Origin: CAWULT01 sp963923455
GTDB lineage: Bacteria > Acidobacteriota > Vicinamibacteria > Vicinamibacterales > UBA2999
DNA length: 13,552 bases
Direction of reading: 5' to 3'
NCBI GenBank assembly: GCA_963923455.1
Contig: CAWULT010000120.1
Coordinates: 1-13,552, forward strand
Under the pieces are notes generated by a model. That model saw nothing but the letters and a program-made list of their open reading frames with translations, made no database searches and was not told the origin of the DNA. Positions 1 to 6,486 of the stretch are shown piece after piece. Numbering within the stretch: the stretch's first letter is position 1; every line of letters begins with the position of its first letter. The translations under genes were made by a program, and so were the position numbers.

Positions 1-31
1 CACTGCTTCACTACCTTCATTACCTTCATTA
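1..31. repeat. Short 9-bp tandem repeat at window edge
   Basis: Just beyond the rlmB stop codon the minus strand reads about three degenerate copies of a 9-base unit, AATGAAGGT, AATGAAGGT and AGTGAAGCA. The stretch is far poorer in GC than the rest of the window. It may continue beyond the left edge, so its full copy number cannot be judged. One frame of the unit (ATG AAG GTA) is open on the minus strand, so a gene starting here cannot be excluded, but nothing supports one. Confidence 0.55.
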
Positions 32-769
32 CTACCCGGCCCCCGTCGCCCTCCCCCGGTGCCGGCGCTGCCGCACGGCCTCGAACAGGGTCACCCCGGC
101 CGCCACCGAGACGTTGAGACTGTCGACGTGGCCGTGCATGGGAATCGAGGCGAGGAAATCACATTTCTCCCTCACCAGGCGGCGCAGGCCGGCGCCCTCG
201 GCACCCAGCACCAGGGCCGTCGGCACCGTCCAGTCGATTCGATCGTAGGCCGTCGCGCCCTCGCCCGCCAAGCCGACCGTCCACACGCCGGCGGCCTTCA
301 ACTCCTCCACCGCTCGGGCGATGTTGACGACCTCCGCGATCTTCACGTGCGCGACGGCGCCCGCCGACGCCTTGGCGGCGACGCCCGACCGCGCGGCGGA
401 CCGCCGTGACTGGATCACGACGCCGTCGGCGCCCGCCGCGTCGCACGACCGCAGGATCGCGCCCAGGTTGTGCGGGTCCTCGATGCCGTCCAGCACCACG
501 ATGAGCGGCACGCCACGCGCGCCGCGCACCAGGTCGGCCACGCTGTAGCCGGCAGCCTCCGCGACCTCGGCCACCACCCCCTGATGCACGCCGCCCCGCG
601 CGTCCCGCGCGAGGACGTCGGCCGGGACACGCCGCACGGCGACCTGCCGCTCCGCCGCGAGCGCGAGGATCTCGCGCACGCGGTCGTCGCCGCGATCGGC
701 CACACGGACTTCCGTCACGCGGCCGGCGCGCAGCGCCTCGAGCACGGGGTTGATGCCGAAGAGCACCAT
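32..769 (-). CDS. rlmB: 23S rRNA (guanosine-2'-O-)-methyltransferase RlmB (SpoU/TrmH family)
   Basis: This 245-residue protein is close to the usual RlmB length (about 243-250). It begins with the short substrate-binding domain typical of the family (FGINPVLEAL at residues 4-13), followed by a SPOUT methyltransferase domain. All three SpoU motifs are visible: motif 1 with N101 and R107 (NLGAILR), motif 2 at 189-195 (GAEGAGL), and motif 3 at 209-223 with IPM and SLNVSVAA. These form the knotted S-adenosylmethionine site and carry the catalytic Arg and Asn. By family knowledge it 2'-O-methylates G2251 of the 23S rRNA peptidyl-transferase loop. The ATG lies 11 bp after the gltX stop, so it is the last visible gene of the ispDF-gltX-rlmB operon. 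The reading frame stays open far upstream, but that part is antisense-frame noise over gltX. The ribosome binding site is weak, which suggests coupling to gltX translation. Another TrmH-like rRNA target remains possible. Confidence 0.93.
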   Translation of the reverse strand: MVLFGINPVLEALRAGRVTEVRVADRGDDRVREILALAAERQVAVRRVPADVLARDARGGVHQGVVAEVAEAAGYSVADLVRGARGVPLIVVLDGIEDPHNLGAILRSCDAAGADGVVIQSRRSAARSGVAAKASAGAVAHVKIAEVVNIARAVEELKAAGVWTVGLAGEGATAYDRIDWTVPTALVLGAEGAGLRRLVREKCDFLASIPMHGHVDSLNVSVAAGVTLFEAVRQRRHRGRATGAG

Positions 770-780
770 CGGCGTCCGTC

Positions 781-2286
781 TCAGATCCGCGCCGCCGCCG
801 CCGCGAAGGCCGCGGCCCGATCGCGCGCGCTCGGGATCGGGCGGAACCCGGTCGGCGCGACGCGCGCACCGCGCTCGATGGCCGGCACGGCGACGTCGAG
901 TTCCAGCCCCTCGGCCTCGCCGGTGAGCACCAGCCGCAGCGGATGGAAGAGCGCCTTCCCCTTCTGGCCCGTCCGTTCGCGCACGCGCGCGGCCACGGCG
1001 CGGAACGCGTCGCGGTCGCGCATCGGCTCGGCGTGCGCCAGTTCCTCGGCGAATGCGTCGATCACCTGGCGCGACGCGCGGACTTCGTCGCGCAGGCCTG
1101 GATCCGCGCAGACGCGCTCGGCGTCGTACTCGAACAGGAATCGCAACCGTCCCGGTACCTGGTCGAGCCGATCGACGGCGCCCGCCACGGCCGGCACGAC
1201 GGCCGCGAGGAACGCCCGGTCGTCGGCGGTGGCCTCCGCCAGCCAGCCCTCCCGCTGCAGGTAGGGCACGACCAGCGCGACCAGGCGGTCTGGCGCCGCG
1301 GACTTGAGGTAGTGCCGGTTGACCCACGCGAGCTTCTCGGCGTCGAACACGCCCGCGCTGTGGCCGACGTTCTCGACATGGAAGCGTGACGCCAGCACGT
1401 CGAGCGGCAGCAGTTCCTGCCCCTCGCCGGGCGACCAGCCGATGAGCGCCAGGTAGTTGGCCAGCGCCTCGGGCAGCACGCCGCGGTCGCGGAACTCCTT
1501 CACCGACGTCGCACCATGGCGCTTCGAGAGCGGCGTGTGGTCGGGCCCCATCACGAGCGAGACGTGCGCGAACACGGGCGGCGTCCAGCCGAAGGCCTCG
1601 TACAGCAGGATCTGGCGCGGCGTGTTGGAGATGTGGTCCTCGCCGCGGATCACGTGCGTAATCGCCATCATCGCGTCGTCGATCACGACGGCGAAGTTGT
1701 AGGCCGGCCAGCCATCCGACCGCACGAGCACCGGATCGCCGATCACGTCGGTGCTGAACCGCACCTCGCCGCGGACGACGTCGTGGAACACGACGTCCCG
1801 CCCATCGGGCACCCGCAGCCGGATCACCGCGGCCTCCCCCCGCTCCACGCGGCGGCGGGCCGCGTCGCGGTCGAGGTCGCGACAGCGTCCCGCGTAGCGC
1901 GGGGGCTGCCCGGCCTCGAGCGCGGTCCGCCGGTCCGCCTCGAGCTGCTCCGCTGAGCAGAAGCACCGGTAGGCCAGGCCGCGCGACAGCAGTTCCACGG
2001 CGTACGCGCGGTAGATGTGCAGGCGCTCCGACTGACGGTAGGGCCCGTGGTCGCCGCCCGCGTCGACCCCCTCCGTCCAGTCGAGCCCGAGCCACCGCAG
2101 GTCCGCGAGGATGTGCTGTTCGGACTCCCGGGTCGACCGCTCGGCGTCGGTGTCCTCGATGCGCAGGATGAACGTGCCGCCGACGCGGCGCGCGAGCAGC
2201 CAGTTGAAGAGCGCCGTCCGCGCGTTGCCGACGTGCAGGTGACCCGTCGGGCTCGGCGCGAACCGCAGGCGGACTCTGCCGCTCAC
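781..2286 (-). CDS. gltX: Glutamyl-tRNA synthetase (class I)
   Basis: This 501-residue cytoplasmic enzyme charges tRNA-Glu with glutamate using ATP. The N-terminal Rossmann fold holds the HIGH-type motif (PSPTGHLHVGN, residues 11-21) and RIEDTD at 42-47. The KMSKS-type loop is LSKRH at 253-257. The C-terminal 150-200 residues form the helical anticodon-binding part. The zinc-site region has C108, C110 and C135, but Asp137 stands where E. coli GluRS has its fourth ligand, His127. The start is GTG at 2286-2284 in the sequence GTGA, overlapping the ispDF stop by 4 bp, which implies translational coupling. This start gives a normal N-terminus directly before RVRLRFAPSP; the open frame upstream is noise over ispDF. 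It is unknown whether the enzyme is discriminating or also charges tRNA-Gln, since no amidotransferase genes are in view. Confidence 0.96.
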   Translation of the reverse strand: MSGRVRLRFAPSPTGHLHVGNARTALFNWLLARRVGGTFILRIEDTDAERSTRESEQHILADLRWLGLDWTEGVDAGGDHGPYRQSERLHIYRAYAVELLSRGLAYRCFCSAEQLEADRRTALEAGQPPRYAGRCRDLDRDAARRRVERGEAAVIRLRVPDGRDVVFHDVVRGEVRFSTDVIGDPVLVRSDGWPAYNFAVVIDDAMMAITHVIRGEDHISNTPRQILLYEAFGWTPPVFAHVSLVMGPDHTPLSKRHGATSVKEFRDRGVLPEALANYLALIGWSPGEGQELLPLDVLASRFHVENVGHSAGVFDAEKLAWVNRHYLKSAAPDRLVALVVPYLQREGWLAEATADDRAFLAAVVPAVAGAVDRLDQVPGRLRFLFEYDAERVCADPGLRDEVRASRQVIDAFAEELAHAEPMRDRDAFRAVAARVRERTGQKGKALFHPLRLVLTGEAEGLELDVAVPAIERGARVAPTGFRPIPSARDRAAAFAAAAARI

Positions 2287-3461
2287 GCCCTCGCTCCCAC
2301 CTGCGTCAGCAGCGCGACGGCGTGGACGGCGATCGACTCGCCGGCCCCCATCGAATCCACGCCCTCGTTCGTCTTGCCCTTGACGCTCACCCGCGACGCG
2401 CCGCAGCCCAGCACCTCGCCGAGCCGCGCCCGCATCGCGTCGACGTGTGGCGCCAGCTTGGGGGCCTGGGCGATCACGGTGACGTCCACGTTCACGATCT
2501 CGAAGCCGGCCCGCCGGACCACGGCGACCGCGGCACGCAGCAGTTCGACGCTGTTGGCGTCCTTCCAGGCCGGGTCGGTGTCCGGGAAGTGACGCCCGAT
2601 GTCGCCGGCGCCCGCGGCGCCCAAGATCGCGTCGGTGACGGCGTGACAGACCGCGTCCGCGTCGGAATGCCCCTGGAGACCACGGTCGTGGGGAATCGTC
2701 AGGCCGCCCAGCACCAGGGGACGGCCCGGCGTGAGGCGGTGCAGGTCGTACCCGTTGCCGATCCGCAGCGCCGCAACTCCGGCGGCGCCAGCCAGCCGCT
2801 CGGCGGCCTCGAGATCGCCCGGCGCCGTGATCTTCATGTTCCTCGGATCTCCCTCGACCAGCCGCACCGGGAATCCGGCGCGCTCGGCCAGCATCGCTTC
2901 GTCCGTGGCCTCGCCCTGCACGGCGAGCGCCGCGCGCAGCACGTCCACCCGGAAGGCCTGAGGCGTCTGCGCCAGGAACACCTCGTCGCGGGGCAGCGTT
3001 TCGCGCACGAGGCCCGCGCCGTCGCCTCGCTTGACGGTGTCGGTTGCGCGCATCGCGGCGAGCGCGGCGCCCGACTCCCCGGCAGCCGTGATGGTCCGCG
3101 TGATGACGTCGGCCGGCACGAGCGGTCGTGCGGCGTCGTGGATCACGACCACCGAGGCCCCTGGCGGCACCGCCGCAAAGGCGTTGGCCACCGAGTCCTG
3201 GCGCCGCGCGCCGCCTTCGACGACGCGGACCGGCTTCTCCCGGTCGCGGAGGTAGGCCGGCAGGTCGGCCAGCAGGTCCGGCGGCAGCGCGACGACGATA
3301 TCCATGACGAGCGGATGGCCCAGATAGGCCTCGACGCTGTGCTGCAGGATGGGCCGGCCGCCGAGCATCAGGAACTGCTTCGGCATCGACGCCCCGAGGC
3401 GAGTGCCGCGGCCGCCGGCGGCGATGATGGCTGATACGTGCACGGTCAGATCGGTCCGCAC
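2283..3461 (-). CDS. ispDF: Bifunctional IspD/IspF isoprenoid synthesis enzyme (MEP pathway)
   Basis: This 392-residue protein fuses two steps of the non-mevalonate (MEP) pathway. Residues 9-225 are IspD, which joins CTP to methylerythritol 4-phosphate: the nucleotide loop AAGGRGTRLG (14-23) with PKQF (27-30), HDAARP (108-113), DTVKR (141-145), TPQAF (166-170) and MKIT (209-212). Residues 232-389 are IspF, which makes the cyclodiphosphate: GYDLHRL (237-243) with metal ligands D239 and H241, then H265 and metal ligand H273 in HSDADAVCHA, and DIGRHFPDTDP (287-297). The intervening IspE step is not in this window. Fused IspDF proteins are known in several bacterial groups, and the fusion is thought to pre-organise the enzymes. 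The start is uncertain: GTG at 3461, or GTG at 3443, six codons later and closer to the usual IspD N-terminus. Neither has a clear Shine-Dalgarno sequence. It leads the operon. Confidence 0.95.
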   Translation of the reverse strand: MRTDLTVHVSAIIAAGGRGTRLGASMPKQFLMLGGRPILQHSVEAYLGHPLVMDIVVALPPDLLADLPAYLRDREKPVRVVEGGARRQDSVANAFAAVPPGASVVVIHDAARPLVPADVITRTITAAGESGAALAAMRATDTVKRGDGAGLVRETLPRDEVFLAQTPQAFRVDVLRAALAVQGEATDEAMLAERAGFPVRLVEGDPRNMKITAPGDLEAAERLAGAAGVAALRIGNGYDLHRLTPGRPLVLGGLTIPHDRGLQGHSDADAVCHAVTDAILGAAGAGDIGRHFPDTDPAWKDANSVELLRAAVAVVRRAGFEIVNVDVTVIAQAPKLAPHVDAMRARLGEVLGCGASRVSVKGKTNEGVDSMGAGESIAVHAVALLTQVGARA

Positions 3462-3508
3462 GGCTGCCGCTGGAAGACCGACGGGCGCAGCGGCCGGGTG
3501 ATGGTGCG

Positions 3509-3514
3509 ATTGTA
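3509..3514 (-). promoter_or_regulatory. Candidate -10 box (TACAAT) for the ispDF-gltX-rlmB operon
   Basis: In the 80-bp divergent gap the minus strand carries TACAAT, one mismatch from the sigma-70 consensus. It would give a leader of about 40 nt before the GTG at 3461. No good -35 box is found at 16-18 bp (the hexamer at 17 bp is GGATCA), so the site is a candidate only. Confidence 0.4.
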
Positions 3515-3529
3515 GCCCGACCGCGAGGG

Positions 3530-3535
3530 TATGAT
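3530..3535 (+). promoter_or_regulatory. Candidate -10 box (TATGAT) for the Yip1 gene, probably leaderless
   Basis: TATGAT ends six bases before the ATG at 3542. Transcription starting about 7 bases downstream would begin at or next to the A of the ATG, giving a leaderless mRNA. This fits the lack of a well-spaced Shine-Dalgarno sequence: GGGA at 3538-3541 touches the start codon. Its -35 area (about 3507-3512) would overlap the proposed -10 box of the divergent ispDF promoter. Confidence 0.4.
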
Positions 3536-3541
3536 CCGGGA

Positions 3542-4057
3542 ATGACGATCGCGGAGCGGGTGACCGGCGTGCTCAGACTGGACGCCGCGGCGTTCGAGGA
3601 GATCGAGGCCGACCGGTCCGCGACCCCACAGGCGCTCGCGATAGTCATAGCTGGGAGTCTGGTCTACGGCCTTGGTTCAGGCGCGCAGGCCGGCCCGGCC
3701 GAGATGGTCTACCAGACACTGATCTCGGTGGTCGGATGGATTCTCTGGGGTGCCGTGACTTACGTCGTCGGGGCCATCCTGTTGCCCGAACCCGAGACCC
3801 AGTCCGACCTGGGAGAACTGTTGCGAGTCCTTGGCTATTCTTGGGCGCCGAACCTCTTCTCGTCCCTGGCGCTGGCGACCGGTCCTCAGCGCCTCCTGTC
3901 GACAGTGATCGAACTGTGGATCATGAGCGCCATGGTCGTTGGCGTCCGACAGGCCCTGGACTATCGCTCAACGTTCCGGGCTGTCGCGGTTGTGCTGAGC
4001 GGCCTTCTGGTCTTCGTCCTGATCACCGAAATCGCTGGTGACCAAGGCGCGCCATAG
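3542..4057 (+). CDS. Yip1-domain family integral membrane protein
   Basis: This 171-residue protein has a soluble N-terminal segment (1-29) and about five hydrophobic stretches (roughly 30-48, 57-82, 96-113, 118-138 and 145-163). The layout and motifs such as RVLGYSWAPNL (95-105) and the late VGVRQALDYRSTFRAV (133-148) match bacterial Yip1-domain (PF04893-like) proteins; the function of these in bacteria is not established. It is the only plus-strand gene among the conserved genes here, divergent from ispDF and ending 8 bp from the converging B3/B4 gene. Codon use differs from its neighbours: ATA isoleucine codons at 3641 and 3647, with more TTG, CTT, TCA and AGT codons. This suggests weaker codon selection or later acquisition. 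The ATG at 3542 is the first in frame. The family call rests on pattern recognition of the sequence alone. Confidence 0.75.
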   Translation: MTIAERVTGVLRLDAAAFEEIEADRSATPQALAIVIAGSLVYGLGSGAQAGPAEMVYQTLISVVGWILWGAVTYVVGAILLPEPETQSDLGELLRVLGYSWAPNLFSSLALATGPQRLLSTVIELWIMSAMVVGVRQALDYRSTFRAVAVVLSGLLVFVLITEIAGDQGAP

Positions 4058-4065
4058 GCTGCCCT

Positions 4066-4704
4066 TCAGCCCGCAATCCACCGCTGCACCTCCCGGCACG
4101 CCGTGAACGCGGCCATCCGCCGCGAGGTCTCGTCGAGCACGTCATTCAGCCGCGCGGTGTCCATCCCGGCCGGGGCGAACACCACGACGAGCGCACCCGT
4201 GGTGGCGGTGGTCACCATCGTCCGCGCGGAATCGGACGTCGGGTTGCCGAACGGCCCCAGACGGTCGGACAGGGTCAGCCGTCCCTCGACGTGCACGTCG
4301 TCCTTCCGGATGCCGGGATACGACTCCCCCGGCCGCCCGAGCCGCAGTTCGACGTCGCCATCGACGGCCGCCAGGTCGTACAAGCCGTACGGCAGCTGGA
4401 ACTCCAGCGAGCACCAGTTGCAGACGTCCACCATCGCGTTGATGCGCGGCAGCGCGCCCCCGTTGCGGACCCGCCGGAGCAGCGCCTCCGACGACGGGCG
4501 CGTCTTCGTCGGGTCGAGCCCGACGTCTTTGTACATGGTGCGGACGGCCGTTCGCTGTTCGGGTGGATGCGCCCGCACGGCGGCCTCGGCCGAGGCAAGG
4601 GGCGCGTCGAGCCGTGCGTCGTGCTCGAGCACCGTGGCACCCTCCAGCCAGGCCGCCGCCGGGCGACAGACGCGCGCGAGGCTGGCCGCGACCGAGAACG
4701 TCAC
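4066..4704 (-). CDS. Free-standing B3/B4 domain protein (PheRS beta-related)
   Basis: This 212-residue protein matches the B3/B4 domain family (PF03483), found inside the phenylalanyl-tRNA synthetase beta chain, where it hosts the editing site that removes wrongly attached tyrosine. Recognisable segments are YKDVGLDPTKTRPSSEAL (58-75), LPRINAMVDVCNWCSLEF (85-102) and LPYGLYDL (104-111), with a C-terminal strand near 171-178 and a closing helix. Free-standing members are widespread and often annotated as PheRS beta-like or tRNA-binding; a trans-editing role is plausible but unproven here. There is no signal peptide or membrane segment, so it is probably cytoplasmic. The start is GTG at 4704, 20 bp after the pilZ stop; an in-frame extension upstream would overlap pilZ and lacks family resemblance. 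No clear Shine-Dalgarno sequence is seen, so it may depend on pilZ translation. Confidence 0.82.
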   Translation of the reverse strand: MTFSVAASLARVCRPAAAWLEGATVLEHDARLDAPLASAEAAVRAHPPEQRTAVRTMYKDVGLDPTKTRPSSEALLRRVRNGGALPRINAMVDVCNWCSLEFQLPYGLYDLAAVDGDVELRLGRPGESYPGIRKDDVHVEGRLTLSDRLGPFGNPTSDSARTMVTTATTGALVVVFAPAGMDTARLNDVLDETSRRMAAFTACREVQRWIAG

Positions 4705-4724
4705 AGCGTGGCCGCCATGGGCGC

Positions 4725-5069
4725 TCAGCCCTTCGACGTGAGCCGCGCCAGCGTTCGTTCGATGCGGCTGCGGACGTCGTCGGACATCTCGACGAATCGG
4801 GCGGCGTACCCGTAGTCCTCGCGGGAGTAGATCGTCTCGGCTTCGAGGCGGACCCACCCCTCGCGCGGCAACTCGAGTTCGAGCGTGAACTGGCGGCCCG
4901 GCAACTGCGGGTACTGCGCCTCGATCAGGCAGCCGCCCATGCCCAGGTCGTAGACGCGGAGCGGCAGCGTCAGGTCGCCCACCCACCGTCCCTCGAACGG
5001 TCCCCTGACCCGGACGCCCATGCGCGCATCGGCCACGGTGCCCGCGGCAAAGTCCGTCTTCTTCTCCAT
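4725..5069 (-). CDS. PilZ-domain protein (putative cyclic-di-GMP receptor)
   Basis: This 114-residue protein consists of a single PilZ beta-barrel domain. PilZ domains commonly bind cyclic di-GMP through an N-terminal RxxxR and a later [D/N]xSxxG. Here R16-MGV-R20 could be the first motif and D41-LGMG-G46 the second, but Gly43 replaces the usual serine, so binding is uncertain. The strand pattern that follows (FTLELELP, WVRLEAETIYSRED, YGYAARFVEMSDDVRSRIE) is typical, with a final helix. ATG at 5069 has a good ribosome binding site, AGGAA about 7 bases upstream. The B3/B4 gene follows 20 bp downstream in what looks like a two-gene unit; I know of no established link between the two functions. 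The 207-bp region upstream contains an inverted repeat close to the start. Confidence 0.85.
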   Translation of the reverse strand: MEKKTDFAAGTVADARMGVRVRGPFEGRWVGDLTLPLRVYDLGMGGCLIEAQYPQLPGRQFTLELELPREGWVRLEAETIYSREDYGYAARFVEMSDDVRSRIERTLARLTSKG

Positions 5070-5101
5070 CCCGAGTTCCTGTCTCCGTCCCGCTGGTGGA
5101 T

Positions 5102-5138
5102 CGTCCCGGCCGGCCGTGCCGCCCCTGGCGCCGGGACG
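5102..5138 (-). repeat. 9-bp inverted repeat in the pilZ leader
   Basis: CGTCCCGGC at 5102-5110 is the exact reverse complement of GCCGGGACG at 5130-5138, with a 19-base spacer that is itself GC-rich. It lies 33-69 bases before the pilZ ATG, in the expected mRNA leader. It could be a stem-loop or a protein site. It does not resemble the conserved core of the cyclic-di-GMP-I riboswitch. The rest of 5070-5276 holds no gene and no clear promoter. Confidence 0.5.
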
Positions 5139-5254
5139 GCCCTTCGATTCTCCGGCACGGGGCCTGAAGCGACCGACCCCGTGGGCTCACTCGTGTCTAT
5201 CGGCCCATGATGTCCGCGCGACACCGCCTCGGTGCGTGCCTAGGGGTTCGCGCA

Positions 5255-5268
5255 GGGGCCATGGCCCC
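5255..5268 (-). terminator. Perfect 14-bp palindrome just after yacL (possible terminator stem)
   Basis: GGGGCCATGGCCCC starts 8 bases beyond the yacL stop codon and can fold as a five-pair GC stem with a CATG loop. No T tract follows on the minus strand, so it is at best an atypical terminator or an mRNA-end stabiliser. Confidence 0.3.
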
Positions 5269-5276
5269 GGGAGTGG

Positions 5277-6413
5277 CTACTTCGCAGCGGCGGGGGGCGG
5301 CGCGGACGCGCGACGCCGGGCCGACTCGACCTCGTTCACCTGCTGCTGAGCCGGAGGCGGTGCCGGCGTCCCGGACGGGGCGGACGCACCGGCAGCCGGC
5401 GTGCCGGCCGCCGGGGGGGCCCCAACGGACTGGTCGATGAAGCGGCCGAAGATCATCTTGCCGGCCGTGGTCTGCAGCACGCTGGTCACGACGACATCGA
5501 TCGTCTTGCCGATCAACTTGCGCGCGTTGTCGACGACGACCATCGTCCCGTCGTCGAGATACGCGACGCCCTGATTGAACTCCTTGCCTTCCTTCAGGAT
5601 GAAGACGCGCATGATCTCGCCCGGGAGCACCACCGGCTTCAGCGAGTTGGCGAGTTCGTTGATGTTCAGCACCTCGATGCCGCGCAGTTGGGCAACCTTG
5701 TTGAGGTTGAAGTCGTTGGTGACGATCTTGCCCTGCAGCGAGCGCGCCATCTCGATGAGCTTCAGGTCCACCTCGCGAACGTCCGGGAAGTCGAGGTCCG
5801 AGATCAGCACCTCGACGTTGGCCATCTTCTGCATCTTGTGCAGGATGTCGAGGCCGCGGCGGCCGCGGTTGCGCTTCATCGAGTCGGATGAGTCGGCCAC
5901 CAGCTGGAGTTCCTTCAGCACGAACTGCGGCACCACCAGCGTGCCATCGACGAAGCCGGTCTCGCAGATGTCCGCAATCCGACCGTCGATGATGACGCTG
6001 GTGTCGAGCACGCGGTACTGCTTCTGCGGCGCCGCGGTGCGGAACAGCCCGGCGAGGCGGGCCGGCTCGAGCCACTCGCCGTTGCGGCCGCCGATGGCCA
6101 GGCCGAGATACGGCAACGCCAGCAGGATCAGGCTGTGCAGGAAGACCACGCGCGGGTCGTCGATGTTGGCCCAGTACATCGCGGCCGAGATGGTCCCGGC
6201 CGCCGCGAGGCCGACCGCCCCGCCGAGGATCGCGGTCAGCAGGTGCAGGACCGAGATGTCGCGCAGGCGCGCCTCGACGCCGACGATCACCAGGCCAATG
6301 GCAACGCCCAGCCCCAGGTTGGCGAACGGTCCTCCCGCGACCGGATGCAGTTGGACCGCCGAGTAGGCGAGCGCCGAGACGAACACGACACGGGCGAGCA
6401 ACAGCCAGGCCAT
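5277..6413 (-). CDS. yacL: YacL-type membrane PIN/TRAM-domain protein (putative RNase)
   Basis: This 378-residue protein has four N-terminal membrane segments (about 2-20, 30-50, 54-80 and 88-108), then a PIN nuclease-like domain from 133 (VLDTSVIIDGR) with the expected acidic residues D137, E168, D216 and D234. A TRAM nucleic-acid-binding domain follows at about 261-325 (LPGEIMRVFILKEG onward). This is the architecture of B. subtilis YacL, whose cellular role is not well defined; cleavage of RNA at the membrane is the natural guess. Unusually, the last 50 residues are rich in Pro, Ala and Gln and look disordered. The start chosen is ATG 6413, with a G-rich stretch (GGGGG) about 6 bases upstream; a TTG at 6419 would add two residues. 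Its place between radA and ispDF matches Bacillus. A 6-bp hairpin (6426-6440) lies just ahead of the start. Confidence 0.92.
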   Translation of the reverse strand: MAWLLLARVVFVSALAYSAVQLHPVAGGPFANLGLGVAIGLVIVGVEARLRDISVLHLLTAILGGAVGLAAAGTISAAMYWANIDDPRVVFLHSLILLALPYLGLAIGGRNGEWLEPARLAGLFRTAAPQKQYRVLDTSVIIDGRIADICETGFVDGTLVVPQFVLKELQLVADSSDSMKRNRGRRGLDILHKMQKMANVEVLISDLDFPDVREVDLKLIEMARSLQGKIVTNDFNLNKVAQLRGIEVLNINELANSLKPVVLPGEIMRVFILKEGKEFNQGVAYLDDGTMVVVDNARKLIGKTIDVVVTSVLQTTAGKMIFGRFIDQSVGAPPAAGTPAAGASAPSGTPAPPPAQQQVNEVESARRRASAPPPAAAK

Positions 6414-6425
6414 GGACAACCCCCA

Positions 6426-6440
6426 CGAGCCCCTGGCTCG
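6426..6440 (-). repeat. Small hairpin upstream of yacL
   Basis: CGAGCC and GGCTCG are separated by three bases and pair perfectly, 12 bases before the yacL ATG, between the radA stop and the G-rich putative ribosome binding site. It may influence initiation or mark the radA mRNA end. A stem this short is also expected by chance in GC-rich DNA. The rest of the 73-bp radA-yacL gap shows no clear promoter. Confidence 0.3.
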
Positions 6441-6486
6441 CGCATCGGATCGGACAGATGAACGTTAGAGCCCCACGGGCCGAAAA

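Noticed and set aside
2287..3648. Upstream in-frame extension of gltX over ispDF
   Set aside because: The extension is Arg/Pro/Ala-rich noise in another frame of ispDF. The GTG at 2286 gives the normal GluRS N-terminus and a 4-bp overlap.
5070..5276. Cyclic-di-GMP riboswitch ahead of pilZ
   Set aside because: The conserved GEMM core sequence and its two-helix layout are not present; only a simple inverted repeat is seen.
5197..6426. Alternative 409-codon minus-strand frame over yacL
   Set aside because: It is a frame-shifted shadow of yacL with no recognisable domain. The true frame has TM, PIN and TRAM features.
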